Source: Novakomyces olei (taxonomy: Eukaryota; Ascomycota; Novakomycetes; Novakomycetales; Novakomycetaceae). Taken from it: a stretch of 64,000 nt of DNA. A program made the position numbers and the translations under genes. Below the pieces are notes generated by a model. The model worked only from the letters and a program-made list of their open reading frames with translations. It had not been told where the DNA came from and made no database searches. The stretch is from NCBI GenBank assembly GCA_016906335.1, contig JADEYG010000003.1, positions 124,001 to 188,000 on the forward strand, in the 5' to 3' direction. Of this stretch, positions 18,764 through 31,058 are shown piece after piece. Within the stretch, counting starts at the first letter, position 1. Each line of letters starts with the position of its first letter.

Positions 18764-21493
18764 TCAGACCTGGGCATGGTGCAATATTGGCGTCCCTGCT
18801 CCCGGGGAAGAAGACTCACGAGACATTGCCTCTTGCAGATGAGAATAGTATTGAGATGGTTGTTGCTGCATTGAAGGCAGTGGCTCAGTTGTCGCTACTG
18901 CTGACGTCTTTGATTCTCCTTCCATTGCTTCTTCAACTACTATTTCATCCAAAATATCATACACTACATCCTCTGCAATTTGAGAATCGTAACGCTCGCA
19001 CGCAGCAATTGCTCCCTCAGGAATCGGATACGAAAATTCTGGTCCGAAAACAAATTCAGCACAGCCGCCCTTGAAAACACTTATAGCCGGAAAGTAGCCC
19101 AGTGACCCATCGTCAATATCGCCACTGCCATCGGGAGCAATTCGACTGTTTGTGTTTAAATGGCTGTACGGTGGCATAAACGGGTAAAGGCCCTCAAAGG
19201 CTATACCCATATCCCGACCGTTCTTGAAAACCCTGACAAACGACCCGGGCAGAGGCGGAGGCGGGTCTGGTCGCTTCCGATTAGGTGGCAGTGCGGGCGA
19301 GGCTAAATCTTCCATTTCTTTGCTCACTCCGTACTCTGGCATTTCAAAGTACAATTGGCCCCTGTACCTGATGGGGATTCGGTCGCGTATAATTGGAGCT
19401 GCCTTGGTAGAGCCTGTACCAACACTCGCATTAGCACTAGTAGTGCCGTGACTAGTGCCATTACTAGTACTGTGACTAGTGTTGTGACTAGTGTTGTGAC
19501 TAGTACTGTGACTAGTACTGTGACTAGTACTGTGACTAGTACTATGACTAGTACTATGACTAGTACTATGACTAGTACTATGACTAGTGTTGTGACTAGT
19601 AGTTGCACTATTCAAGTCTGGCAGCACTACGTGAAAGCCAATCACGTCCCCGCTTTCTATATCCTCGCCCATAAAATCACGTGGACGCGACATGTGCATT
19701 GCTTGGCCTTGAACGTCGCGTAAGCCATAGCTGTACGCGTCAAAGCCGACAGGAGCTTCCAGCGAAGCCTCGCGTCTAGCTAGGCCAAGCCGCACGTGGC
19801 CACCTTGAGCGGTATTATTATGAGCATTCGTATTCTTATTACCAGCACTCTGGTGCACTTTTATTTCGTAATAAAAGCTTCCAGACCGAAGACAGATATT
19901 ACTGCGCACCATACGGAACCCAGTGTTGCTTGTAGCCTTCAAAAAGTCACCAGAAACAAGAGCCATTGGCGACATATCACTGACTTCAATGCCGCGTTGA
20001 AAAGGCGGCAACTCTACTCGTCGGTACATTATACCCGGAAACTTCCGGGCCGCCTCACACGGGTAATACCGGTACCCGCGCCTATTAAAAGGCACTTCTT
20101 CCAGCTGGAAAAAGGGGTACTTTTCTGCTGCGTTTGCCGGTGTTGCTACGGGTTGTAGCACTGGAGCTTTGCCGGGAACAAAATCAGACTCTCGCCAAGG
20201 CGGAGGCCTCATCCAGACCGTCTGAATTTCGGGAGCTTTAGGCTCCGATCCGGACTGCTTCGTTTTCCCTTTGGCACTGCCGCTGGACAAAGAGGTATTT
20301 GCTGCAGCGGCAGACTGTTTTTTCCAGGATTCTTTACGCTCTCTAGCTTCACGAGGCACAGTCCCATCTTCTCCGGCTTTTTGCTGCTTTTCTGGTGGAG
20401 CCGGAGACGACGGAGACGAGGATGACTCGGCTGATAGCCGCCGTTTCCGCAGTCTGTCGAGCGGAGAGATATAGCCCGGCCGAAACTGGAAAAGGTCCAT
20501 ATTGACAAGCGTATAATCGGAGTCTTGTCCACGCGACTCGTGCTCCTCGTCACGAGCCTGGAAAACTATGCGGCCTGTTTGAATAGCAGCGAGAATATGG
20601 GTACTGATCTGGGCAGGATCAAATTCGCGTCCTGTGGCCAGAGACTGCCATACATCAGGGCGCTGCAAGTAAGGGACAATGTCCGCTTTAGCATTGTAAT
20701 AATGTGGGCCACTCTGCGAAATAGCGGCCTGGTTGCTGGAGCAGAGATCAGTGCCAGAGGCGGCCAGGCCTTGTATAGTGAGATTGCCAAGAGCAATGGC
20801 AGCAATTGCCCGCCAGCTTGATAGTGAGGGGCGCGCCAATGTTTCGGGGCCAGAGTTACACGATTTGCACGCAAAACTGTAGTTTGTATTGAGAGGCAGA
20901 AGCTGTTCTTCCGTAAACGCTGTGCAGCCCTGGTGGAAAAAGTTCTTGCAGCCTGTTTGTCAGTGGCACGAAGGATTAGAGCGTAAAGGTAGGAGCCATA
21001 GCCAATTTTTACTAGTCATTGCCAGTTTTTACTAGTCATTGCCAATTGTACTAGTCATTGCCAGATTTTACTAGTCATAAGCATTTCTAGTCATAGCACT
21101 TCTAGTCATAGCACTTCTAGTCATAGCACTTCTAGTCATAGCACTTCTAGTCACAGCCACTTTGTAGAGTCATAGACACAGTCATAGCGGAGACGTATAA
21201 CAAAATGGCACAATGGCTCCAACAAAGAATCCAGTCGGCTCAAACTGAGCTGCCAATTGTCGCTTACCTGAGCACATAAAATCAACACGGTCCAGCCGCC
21301 GATCTTCGCCGCAGTAGCAGAACTTGTGCTCTGCGTTTACAGTGTGTGTCGTGTTCCAGTGGACATCGGCCGCGTCGTATACGAACAAACCTCGTTTCTG
21401 CCACGCAACTATATAGTGTCAGTGTCTATAAGTATAGTGCCAATTACCGTCTTTTGCAGACTGCTCTGTGGCTCCTGCGTCAGCAGTGTCCAT
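18764..21493 (-). CDS. ASH2: Ash2/Bre2 subunit of the COMPASS H3K4 methyltransferase
   Basis: Nuclear scaffold that activates Set1 for H3K4 methylation. Three exons (21493-21448, 21408-21268, 20952-18764) give 791 residues. The spliced N-terminus forms an atypical zinc finger: CYCGEDRR, then FMCSGCKNFFHQGC joined across intron 2, then NYSFACKSCNSG. The winged-helix ALGNLT segment follows. This makes it metazoan/fission-yeast-like Ash2 rather than the short budding-yeast Bre2. The SPRY domain spans roughly residues 330-760, including SGSFYYEIKVHQS, HVRLGLARRE, DVIGFHVVLPDL and GYFPAISVFKGGCAEFVFGP. It is interrupted by a Ser/Thr/His repeat insertion. A frame starting at 20839 lacks the zinc finger and is not the real start. 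Neighbour bystin is divergent. Confidence 0.93.
19436..19603. repeat. 12-bp CTAGT minisatellite inside ASH2 coding region
   Basis: About 14 copies of ctagtactgtga or variants (tgttgtga, tactatga). On the minus strand they encode a TSHS/TSHN repeat within the SPRY-domain loop. Since the unit is a multiple of three, copy-number change keeps the frame. Confidence 0.93.
21005..21165. repeat. CTAGTCA tandem repeats in ASH2 intron 2
   Basis: Four copies of a 20-bp unit (ttttactagtcattgccag type) pass into about five copies of a 15-bp unit (cttctagtcatagca). The array makes up half of the 315-nt second intron. It shares the CTAGT core with the coding minisatellite of the same gene. Confidence 0.88.
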
Positions 21494-21867
21494 AGCGACG
21501 AGCCCGATCGTGTCACACTCGTTCTGCTATGAAAATCACAGTTCAGCGACAGCGAAATAATGTACGGCAATTGGCCATGCGACTGTACTGTTACGAATTG
21601 CAAGTACTTTTTCTATCTATATTATAGATTTGACGGCGACGTGGAGAGCTGGGCGATAAGAATAAAAATTATACTATCAAATTATAATCCACTTGTAATG
21701 TATGAGCAAAGAGCAGATAGACATGTGGATTATAATATAAGATATATTGATATATTTTTATATAGATTTTTTAAATTAAAAAAATATTAGATAAAAAAAG
21801 TTGGATTAAAAAAATTAGACAAAACTTGTATTAAAACTCATCGTTTGGCCGTTTGGGCAATTGCAAA
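21494..21867. promoter_or_regulatory. Divergent promoter region ASH2/ENP1
   Basis: AT-rich 374 bp between the two start codons. A-rich stretches lie just before the bystin ATG. No specific binding motif is recognised. Confidence 0.45.
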
Positions 21868-23500
21868 ATGCCGCGCGCACCAAAAGCGCTGGGCCAGCAG
21901 CGGCGGCCGCTGTACCAGGACATAGCAGCGGCAAAAGAGACAGGAAAGTTATCTAACAAGCAATCGAAGCAGTCAAAGCGAGCTGCTGAACCAGCTAAAC
22001 CAGACACAGAAGAATACATTGATGCGAAAAGCACGAGACGGATTCTGGAGCTGGCTCGGCAGCAGCAAAAAGAGGTGGAGGCAGAGTTTAATGGCGGCTT
22101 TCCCGAAAATATCTATAAAACACGGCTAAACGATAAAGCGCTACAACAAAAAGAGCAACATAAAGAACAAGAAGAAGATGATGATGAAGATGAAGAAGAG
22201 GAAATTGTAGAGTACCAGGAACGCGATGAGGACGAAGACGAAGAGGAGTTTGAAGACGATATGGCGGCTTTGGAAGGTATTGAGGCCGACGAATTAGAGA
22301 TGAGCGCTGCGGACAGGCGGCTTTTTGAAAAGTATATGCCCCGCAAGGATTTTGCGCAAGAGCCAAGGCAGAGTCTGGCGGATATGATTATGTCGCGGAT
22401 ACGGCAGCACGATGGAACAGAGCAAGAGCCAACGGTCGAACAAGACGAAACGGAGACGGGTCCCGTGCTGCCTCCCAAGGTTGTTGAAGTATACACAAAG
22501 TAAGTAGCAGGAGCTGTTTTGTAGTGTGATTTTCTCTATCATACTTGGCTTTTCTTTTGCCTGCGTGTTTCTGTTGGCTGGCTAACTGGCAGGGTTGGAG
22601 AGCTGTTGGCACGGTACAAGTCTGGCAAGTTGCCAAAAGCCTTCAAAATTATACCCAGTCTTTCAAACTGGGAGGAGGTTGTGTTCCTTACACGGCCGGA
22701 CCAATGGTCGCCGAATGCTTGCTATGAGGCTACACGTGTCTTTATTTCAAATCTGCCTCCTAGCCAGGCTCGTCGGTTTATGAACCTTATTATTCTCGAT
22801 CGTGTACGCAGTGATATTGCAGACAACAAAAAGCTAAATTATCATCTCTACATGGCCCTTAAAAAGGGGCTTTACAAGCCTGCTGCCTGGTTCAAGGGTT
22901 TCTTGTTCCCTCTTGTCACGGTATGTGCTGCATTTGCAAGACGATCTTTTGGGCTCTAATTCTTTTGGGCTCTGATTCTTTTGGGCTTTGATTCTTTTGG
23001 CTTTGGTTTCCTCTCTTTTTATTTATTTTCCTTTTTATTTCTATTCGCCTTGTCTAACTGTTCAGTCGTCGTGTACTCTACGAGAGGCTGCGATTGTAGC
23101 AAGCGTTCTAAGCAAGGTCTCAGTTCCCGTGCTTCACTCGGCAGCTGCACTAATGCGATTGGCGGAAATGGACCCACCCTCAGGGGCAACGTCTCTGTTC
23201 ATGAGAGTGCTTTTGAACAAAAAGTACGCGTTGCCGTACAAAGTCATCGATGAACTCGTGTATCATTTTATGCGCTGGAGGGCTCTTGATCGGCCGCTTG
23301 CCGTCCTCGAACACCAAAGCCTGCTTGTTTTCTGTCAGCGGTACAGGAACGATTTGACTGACGAGCAAAAAGAGGCAATTCTCGATATCGTCAAGGTCAA
23401 GGGCCACCACCAGATTGGCCCAGAAGTGCGTCGTGAGCTTGCGAGCAGTGTGTCGCGTGGGCAGGAAATACCGCAGAATATTGATTTGGATATGGCATAA
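21868..23500 (+). CDS. ENP1: Bystin (Enp1), 40S ribosome biogenesis factor
   Basis: Essential for 18S rRNA processing and for export of pre-40S particles. Three exons (21868-22499, 22593-22920, 23066-23500) give 464 residues. I start at the ATG at 21868 ([19 protein letters not shown]); the frame upstream begins only with TTG. The N-terminal half is charged, with a DDEDEEEE run. The conserved bystin domain follows: [51 protein letters not shown], then [20 protein letters not shown] and [16 protein letters not shown]. Both introns have consensus donors and CTAAC branch sites, and phases agree. The 3' end faces SLH1. Confidence 0.96.
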
Positions 23501-23791
23501 ACGGGAAATGTGGCCTTGAGTTTATCTTTTACCGAATTAATTCAGCAGACTTTTACATGATAGCGTGGCAGAAATGGCATCTGTACAAGTGTACACTTCC
23601 AATCGTATCGCCGGCGGACAACTGGCACAGCGCCCGAACCAGTTGTAGAAATATTCAGCAATAACCCTAACCCTAGTAAAATTTAATTTATCCTGAGTAA
23701 ACCCTAATTGAACTAATAACCCCCACATTTAACAGAACAAACCCTAATATTTTATATCTAGAACGAACCGCCAACGTCAAGGTTCGAGATG
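23501..23791. other. Convergent spacer ENP1/SLH1 with telobox words
   Basis: Contains CCCTAACCCTAG at 23665-23676 and two further CCCTAAT words near 23702 and 23743. An 18-19 bp GGTTCGA repeat begins near 23780 and runs across the SLH1 stop codon. Confidence 0.6.
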
Positions 23792-26700
23792 CTAAACCGG
23801 TTCGATATGCAAACCCGGTTCGAGATGCAAAACCTGTTCGTGCCGCACAGCGTACCCGTCGCATTGGACAATGACGCGGCAGGACAAAGGGCTTCCAGGA
23901 GGCAGCTGCAGGCTGAGCGAGCACTTTAGGTCCCTATTGAACACGGCACGTTGAATTGCCAGTAATTCGTCGCTGTCGGCAGCGGCCACGATAGCAAACC
24001 AGCTTTCCACCTGAGGCTTTGGAAACTTTGGGGCATAGATATGGCCTTCCCTGTCGAGACCCCGAGTCTTGCGGGCAAGAGAGATGTTGATAGTCGCTGA
24101 CGCTGGAGCACAGGTGGCAGAGCTAATTACAAGAGGCAATTTTGAAACAATCTGAGCATTTCTGGCCGCAGTTTCCGTGTCATACCCAGCGGCAGAGTAG
24201 AGACGGGTCAGTTCCCCTAATGGCCGCTCTACAAGCCTCTCCAGCTGGCCCAGATCTTCGTGCTCAAGCAGGCAAATGTCCGGGTAGCCTGGCAGCATAG
24301 AGCGGACAGCTTCGTCTGGAGGACAGGCGCGTTTAATGCAGACGATCAGCTGGATGAGCCGCAGAGTGCACTGCAAGTAGCCCAGTTCAGCGGCACAGTC
24401 GATAAAAGCCTGGCAGATACGGATGCTTTGGTCCAGGACGGAGATTTGGTCAGTGTAGTAGTCGGAGACGGGCAGGTTCGTGTGCTGCATGTGGCACTTT
24501 AGCAAGAGGTACGCCTTTATGTGTGGATCCCACATGGGCAGTCCCAGGTGGGACAGGTCTACAGAGGGCAGAGACTTTTGTATCTCGGCATTGAGCAGGT
24601 CCTCATTGTGCCGGACAGGCAGCTCGTCAAACTCTGTAGCGAGACAGAGCAGGAGCAGGCAGTCGTCAAGGCTAGCGGCCCTGGAGACACGAGTGCCAAA
24701 CATTTTTACAGTCTTATGGGAGATGTAGTAATGGCTGCAGATTCTACCAAAGCTGGTGGGCTTCAAGGCGCTTGTGTCCTGTGCCACAATATCCACACAG
24801 CCCGCTTCCTCCAATGCTTGTAGACTCTGCTCTACCAGTTGTGAGCAAAAAGTGTCTACGTCATTTGCCGCCTCTGTAGCACCAGCCTCGATGCCATAGT
24901 AACTCGGGTTCTGGTGCAGTCTACGAAACATAAACGTCCACGTTAAAAAGTCGACTGCCTCCTGCAGACTCGTAATCGACCCAGCGCATACTTCTGCATT
25001 CAAATGGTCAGGCAGGCAGAGGTGCAGGCAGGATTCAACGGGGAACCCGCTGTGCAGAAAATGCTTGTAAAACGACTTTTTACTGTCCTGCACGAATATT
25101 CTGGCCACGCCAGAGCTGTCGTACTGCGGCCGGCCAGCCCGGCCGAGCATCTGCAGGACGTCTGTCAGGTCCATGTCCCTGTATCCCTGTCGCCGAGCGT
25201 CAAAGTACTCTGTGCCCTTGACAATGACCAAGTGAGCAGGCGTGTTTACGCCCCAGGCAAGTGTGCTTGTGGCAACAAGGATCTGTACTTTGTTTTGCAC
25301 AAAAAGTGCCTCAGCCAACCGCCGGTCCTCATCAACAAGACCAGCATGGTGCAGAGCAATTCCAAAGGTCAGAGCCAGTTTGAGGCTGCTGTCACGGACC
25401 CGTAAAAGCACTCCGTCCAGCTCTGCTTCCGACATGCGTAGGAACCGACGAGGGTTATCCTCTGTGCCACAAAGCGCTACCAGATCCTGAGCAGTGAGCC
25501 GAGTCTGCCGGCGAGAGGAGACAAAGATCAGGACTGGTTGAGTGGGCGAATGGGTCTTTATCGCCTGGAAGGCAGGTCTGTTCATAGTGGCCATACGAGG
25601 GCAGTAAGCACGGCCGGCAAACCCGTCGATAAAGGTCTCCAATGGCACTGGACGTACACTGTGCCGGAAATTGTAGAGCCCCGTCTTGTGGATCTTTAGC
25701 CAGTCTGCCAAATCATAGGCATTGGCTACTGCCGTTGACAGACCCAGAATCCGGATAGCTGCACCAGTTTGTGCCGCTATATAGTTCATACGGGACACAA
25801 TCATCTCCAGTATGGGTCCCCTGTCACTGCCGAGCAAGTGTATCTCGTCAAAAATGACGAGCGACACTTGCTGCACGTACCGCCGCTGCCGCCACTGCCG
25901 ACTAATGCCGTCCCACTTTTCCGGAGTAGTGACGATAATATCGGCCGCCTTAACAGACTGTGCGTCTGGTGTAACATCTCCTGTCAATTCAATCAGGGTT
26001 TTCTGCAGGGGAAGGGTGAGCCGGGCTGTCCAGTCGGTTACACGCTCACGAACAAGTGCCTTCATGGGCGCAACGTAAACGACTTTGCCGCCAGGATTGT
26101 CTCTAAAGGAGGCAAAGAGCGCCAACTCTGCGGCCATTGTTTTCCCTGATCCAGTAGGCGCTCCAACGAAAACGTTCTTGGCAGTATAATAAACAGTATG
26201 GAAAAATTGGGTTTGAACAGCGTTGAAAAACAGGAATCGGTCGGCACACACAGACTCGTAGACGGGATTACGCAGAGCAGTTATCGGCAGAGGCTGCAAG
26301 TCCAACAGCTCAGTTACGAGATTAGCGTCCCGAGGCAGTACTGTACCACTGAGACTCACAGGCGTAACCGTCTCCGACCCGTGCCATTTATCGGAGACGG
26401 CACGCACAATAATCTGGTTCGGCAGAGGCTCTACTATGGGGATAGTAAAATCCAGGACATGGTCGTCCCTTACAGTGCGCCTGGAGAGGATAAGCAGCTC
26501 CGAGTGGTACAGACTGGACCCTTCACTGTCCTCGACCCATATCCAAAAGGCTTCAGAGCCGCTGTGGACTTTTTCGTCCCATTTAAATTCGGCATAAATG
26601 TCCAAGTGTAAGCGTAGGACGGTACGCGTTAGCGGAGCAATCTCTACATCTACTTTTAGCACAGGAAACCGGTCGAGTAAGTGCTTGACTGATCCGGCTG

Positions 26701-29700
26701 CCCGCTGATTCCGTAGTAAACTGCCCAGCTCTGCCACGTCCATGTCTCGCATGGCCTCTACAGAAGCAGCAGAATCTTTGGCCTCCAGCTTGCGCACGAG
26801 ATCTTTGGGCAGACCAAACTGGCCCAGTGGGTGCTCAAAGGACCAGCTGCGCTGGTCCATGCTTTTGCATAGACTCAGAAGCGTATCCGCAACAGGCCAG
26901 GCTCGGGAAAGTGCAATTTCGAAAAACGCACGGGCAATACGACTAGCGTTCTGTGCGACAAAGTTTGAATCAGAGACAAGAGCAAAATCTGTCACATCTG
27001 CCCGGCTTACAAACGCTTGCAGTAGAACATTGACTTTGCCAGCAGCAGAATCGGGTGTTGATCTCATTTGGCACGGAGCAGAATCAGCCTTGAGCTGCTC
27101 AAGCTCCTTTTGCTCAGAGTCCCGTGCTTTGAGCTGCCCAAACTCCTCACTCTGGCTAATCATGGCAAACAGGTCTGCCTCGCTCATGTTCGGTTTCATA
27201 GTCTTGTTCACCATCTCAATCGTCCTGTACGAGATGTAGAAATTTGAAGCAATCCTGCCAAGGTCCTTGCAGGTCATGTACCCGGTAGTCTCGTCAAACA
27301 CAATCATCTGAGTTGCATGGAGCCGTTTCGCAGCTACAGTAATGAGCTCGTTTCGTTTTCCCGCCAGATTCGGGTCGTCCCGCAGAGATTCAATCGCAAT
27401 CCCATACTTTGTCGGGTTTTTGCGCATACGGACGTAGAGAAAGGTATAATTTAACCAGGAAATGGCCTCAGTTGCGTTTGTCACAGAGCCCAACGCAATT
27501 TCTGCATTTAAATTGTCCACAAGCTTCTCCACAAATCGCGATTCAATGGGGACTTGTTGCGTCATAGCGGAAACGTAATGCGACAACTTGTCCTGTGACG
27601 TGCAAATATAAGCGACTCCACGATCCTCAAACTGAGGCCGGCCGGCACGACCAAAAATCTGTAAAACATCCAGCACGCCAAGGTCGACCTGTGCGCCTTT
27701 TTGCGGATCGTAAAGCTGTGTGCCTTTGATCAGCACCGCATAAGCCGGAAGGTTTACTCCCCACGCCAGCGTCGCAGTACAAACGAGCACTTTTAGAAGA
27801 CCTTCTGTGAACAGCCTTTCAACCAGTTTTCTGTCAGATCGAAGCATACCAGCATTATGGAACCCAATCCCATACTCAAACACTTCCCGTAACTCTTTGT
27901 TCCGGGACCGAGACACGTCTTTTTTCCCGGATTCATATAAGGGTTCTAATCGAGGCATTGCATACTCTGCCAATCCTTCATCGCGAAGAAATTCATACAA
28001 AGCTCGGCAGCTTTTGACTGTTTCCTTGCGCGAGTGAACAAATATCATAGCCTGCTTGCCCTCGCGTATAAGATCTGCCACTTTTTGAAAGCACACGTTG
28101 TCAATATTGGCTAAAGACTGCTTGGATCCGGGTTTACCTTTTGCTCCAATGAAATGCTGCTCAATCGGGCAAGGCCTAAACTTGGAAGAAAAGTAGAAAA
28201 GGCCTTGGTAAGGATTAACACGAAGAAAAGATGCAACATCCAAATAATTGGGCAGCGTTGCTGAAAGACCGACTAGACGTATCATTTTCTGAGTTGACTC
28301 TATATAACGCAATGTTCGTGCTACCAGGGACTCCAGAACACTGCCTCGTTCATCGTGTAGCATATGAACCTCGTCCAGTATGATTAATCTTACTTTGCTC
28401 ACAAGCTCACTGTCTGCTGTAGCCTTACGCGTTACAACATCCCATTTCTCTGGCGTGGTGACAATAATATTAGTGGACGTAATCTCGGCTTTTGTCAATT
28501 GCATATCGCCTGTCAACTCTCTGACTTTGACACCGGCCCACGCCAGTCTTTTACCATACTTTTCAACAACTTCGGCAGCCAGCGCTTTCATGGGCGCAAC
28601 ATATACAATCTTGAAATCTTCCAAACTCAAAGCTACCTCTGAACTTTCGGCCAACTCCTCCAACGGCCCTTCACAATTTTGTTTCAGTGTTTGCAGGATA
28701 GTAAGCAGTGCAACATCCGTCTTTCCCGCTCCAGTCGGGGCACAAATTAGCATATTTTCCGACGTATTATATGCCACTGGATATATCAAGCTTTGTATTC
28801 TGTTCAAAGTCTCATACGCTTTAAAGGTCTCACGACAAAGCGGATCAAGAGAAGAAATATGAACCGGCTTTTCGCCGAGCATTGGTGGAGCTTTAGCCGA
28901 GGCGGGTATCATAATCTCTTCGTAAATCTTTACATAATTTGTCAGCCTCGTAAATTTCAACCCCTTTTTCGTATACTCACATCTTCATGAACGGTTTCCG
29001 TGCCCGTTGGTAGGGCATATTTCCGGCCAAACGCATCGAGCATGTTCCCACCCGTTGGTGCCCCGTACACGTGTGGATATAACTCGTTCTCTGCTCGTCG
29101 TGGTTGTAATCGCATAGGCCGTCTTTGGTTGTCTTCCAGCATCCTCTCTCGTTGGTCCCGTGTCATGAAACTGCCAACAAGACTTTCCGGATCATTTGAC
29201 GCTGGCACAGATGGAATAGATGGGGGTCGATTAGATTCTTGTTGCAACTAATATTATTCTATCAGTTTCAAAACTCCATGGCTCACTTACCAGCTCATTT
29301 AGAAGCGTCTCTCTTTGAAGGGAGATGTCTGTGGCCAAATCGATTTGTTCAAAGCCAACAATGTCTATCAGGTCACTCTGAAAATTTTCAGGCGCATTTA
29401 ATATTAGCCGTGTAATGTCGTTGTAGGCATTCTGTAGACTTGCAGCCTCTAGTTGTCTTTTGAAATTAGTATTAGCCTGGAAAACAGTCTAGTACCTTCC
29501 AAGCCAACTTAGGCCGCCGTTATTGTCATGAAAGCCATCCTCCGACGAAGACGCACTCTCTTCAAACCTTTCTAAGAACGAATCAAGCGACAGCAGGTCC
29601 CTGTTAGGCGGTACACCTTTAGTCGTGACAAGGTCGACGCCATATTCTTGCAGTTGTAGATCTTTGACTGCCGAAATCAGCACGGATCAAGATGGCATTG

Positions 29701-29800
29701 TGTAGCAAATGCAATATAATTAGACAGGAAAAATCGACTTACATCGGCCAATTTGGCTTTCCACCTGCGATATGAGATCGTCAATCTCGTCAGATTGCAT
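23792..29800 (-). CDS. SLH1: Slh1/ASCC3 tandem-cassette RNA helicase (RQT complex)
   Basis: Ski2-like helicase that splits collided ribosomes in ribosome quality control. Five exons (29800-29743, 29667-29496, 29456-29291, 29247-28981, 28927-23792) give 1932 residues, as in yeast Slh1. The small N-terminal exons restore GLSWLGRQLEAA and NDITRLILN. Exon 5 carries two full cassettes, each with RecA domains and a Sec63 region: APTGAGKTD with DEVH, then [10 protein letters not shown] with DEIH. Both active sites look intact, unlike Brr2, whose second cassette is degenerate; the lack of a Brr2-type long N-terminus also points to Slh1/ASCC3. The four introns are 39-75 nt; one has a textbook TACTAAT branch site. 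Expressed divergently from NSE1. Confidence 0.95.
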
Positions 29801-30071
29801 AAAGGCGCAATTGGTGATACCGAAGCATCACACCAATTTCATCATTTATTTTTTGAAAATTAGATTATGTATTTGCTACGTCGAACTAATATTATTTCAT
29901 TTATTTATTTATTTGTCGTATAAATTGATAATAATGTATTTGTTGGATATCGTTAGTTTATCGTCTACCACCTTTTAGCAGAAGCCATAAACAATTAGGG
30001 CTATACCAGTATAATTCTGAAATATAGCATGCTTCCCCATTAATAAATTAATTAATTAATATTCGCTACCA

Positions 30072-31058
30072 ATGGACGCCGGGCCAAGGCCGTCGCTGGA
30101 CGCGTACGGTGACGGTCACCGGGCAGTTCTTCAAACGTTTTTATCACAGCGCGTTATATCAGAACCGCGTTTTCACCAATTGGTGAGTCGCGTGTTTCGT
30201 GACGGTATAGGCTCTGTAATTTAGACTGACTAATATTGTTGAAAGGCGGCGATGCTGGCAATATCGCGCAAACCGAACTTGATAGTTTGATAAATTCTTT
30301 GAATGAACGTCTCGCGGATTTAGACTTTAAAATTTCAGTCTCTCGCGATCAGACAGATGGAACTGTCTTGTACATATTTGTAAGTCGGCTTCTAAGACGC
30401 TTCTAAAAGAAATTCAGATAAATACCAACACGGACGAGATTACAAAGTTTGGTTCACCATTTTCTGCATCAGAAGTGCATTTTATAAGAGCCTGTATGGA
30501 TCTGGCGTTTCGTGAAAATCAATCAATGGGCGAAGAAGTCTTTGGGTTTGCGAGTAGCCAAGCGCTACACGCCAGTCTGCGCGTATCTAACATAACCCAA
30601 CAGCAGGCAGAGCAAGTGCTCAATATTCTAGTTGCTAATGGCTGGCTAAATGTGTCAGGGTAATTAATTGCTATAACATATGGCTGTATACAAATCTACC
30701 TTGGGTTCGAGTTGACATTTAGTGAGGGCTTTTACACGTTCTCTGAGCGGGCCATTGCGGAACTACAGTTGTTATTAGAACAGGAATTTGTCGATGACGA
30801 TGGCGTCTCAATGATCCGGCATTGCAGTGCATGTAAGGGCATTCTCACTATTGTAGGTGTGATCTTTTAATACCTCCTAATAAATAGGGAGAGAGATGTG
30901 CAGTGCCAGAATGCTTGGGCCGTTTACATCCTTATTGCTCTGACGTGCTATCGTCAACTGCACGCAGACTTGAGCGGCCAAAAAAGTGTCCAGTGTGTAG
31001 CGCGGACTGGTCAGATTGTCGGCCGGTTGGGCCATTGGCCCATAACGCTCGACACTAA
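30072..31058 (+). CDS. NSE1: Nse1, RING-type subunit of the SMC5/6 complex
   Basis: Ubiquitin-ligase subunit, with Nse3/Nse4, of the SMC5/6 DNA-repair complex. Five exons (30072-30204, 30246-30379, 30418-30659, 30723-30852, 30888-31058) give 269 residues. The N-terminal winged-helix part begins with YGDGHRAVLQTFLSQRVI. The C-terminus is the variant C4HC3 RING: HCSACKGILTIGERC, PECLGRLHPYC and PKKCPVCSADW. The introns are very short (41, 38, 63 and 35 nt), so no single exon is diagnostic by itself. The second-last donor is GTAGGT, chosen because it gives TIGERC in frame; the nearby GTGTGA breaks the frame. Phases sum correctly. Divergent to SLH1 across about 270 bp. Confidence 0.93.

Noticed and set aside
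19355-19723. Plus-strand 122-codon ORF with Thr/Ser/Val repeats opposite ASH2
   Set aside because: It is the antisense reading of the 12-bp minisatellite in ASH2; open only because the repeat lacks stops.
23760-23840. Three GGTTCGA words resembling tRNA box B
   Set aside because: They belong to a short direct repeat; there is no box A at the right distance and no cloverleaf.
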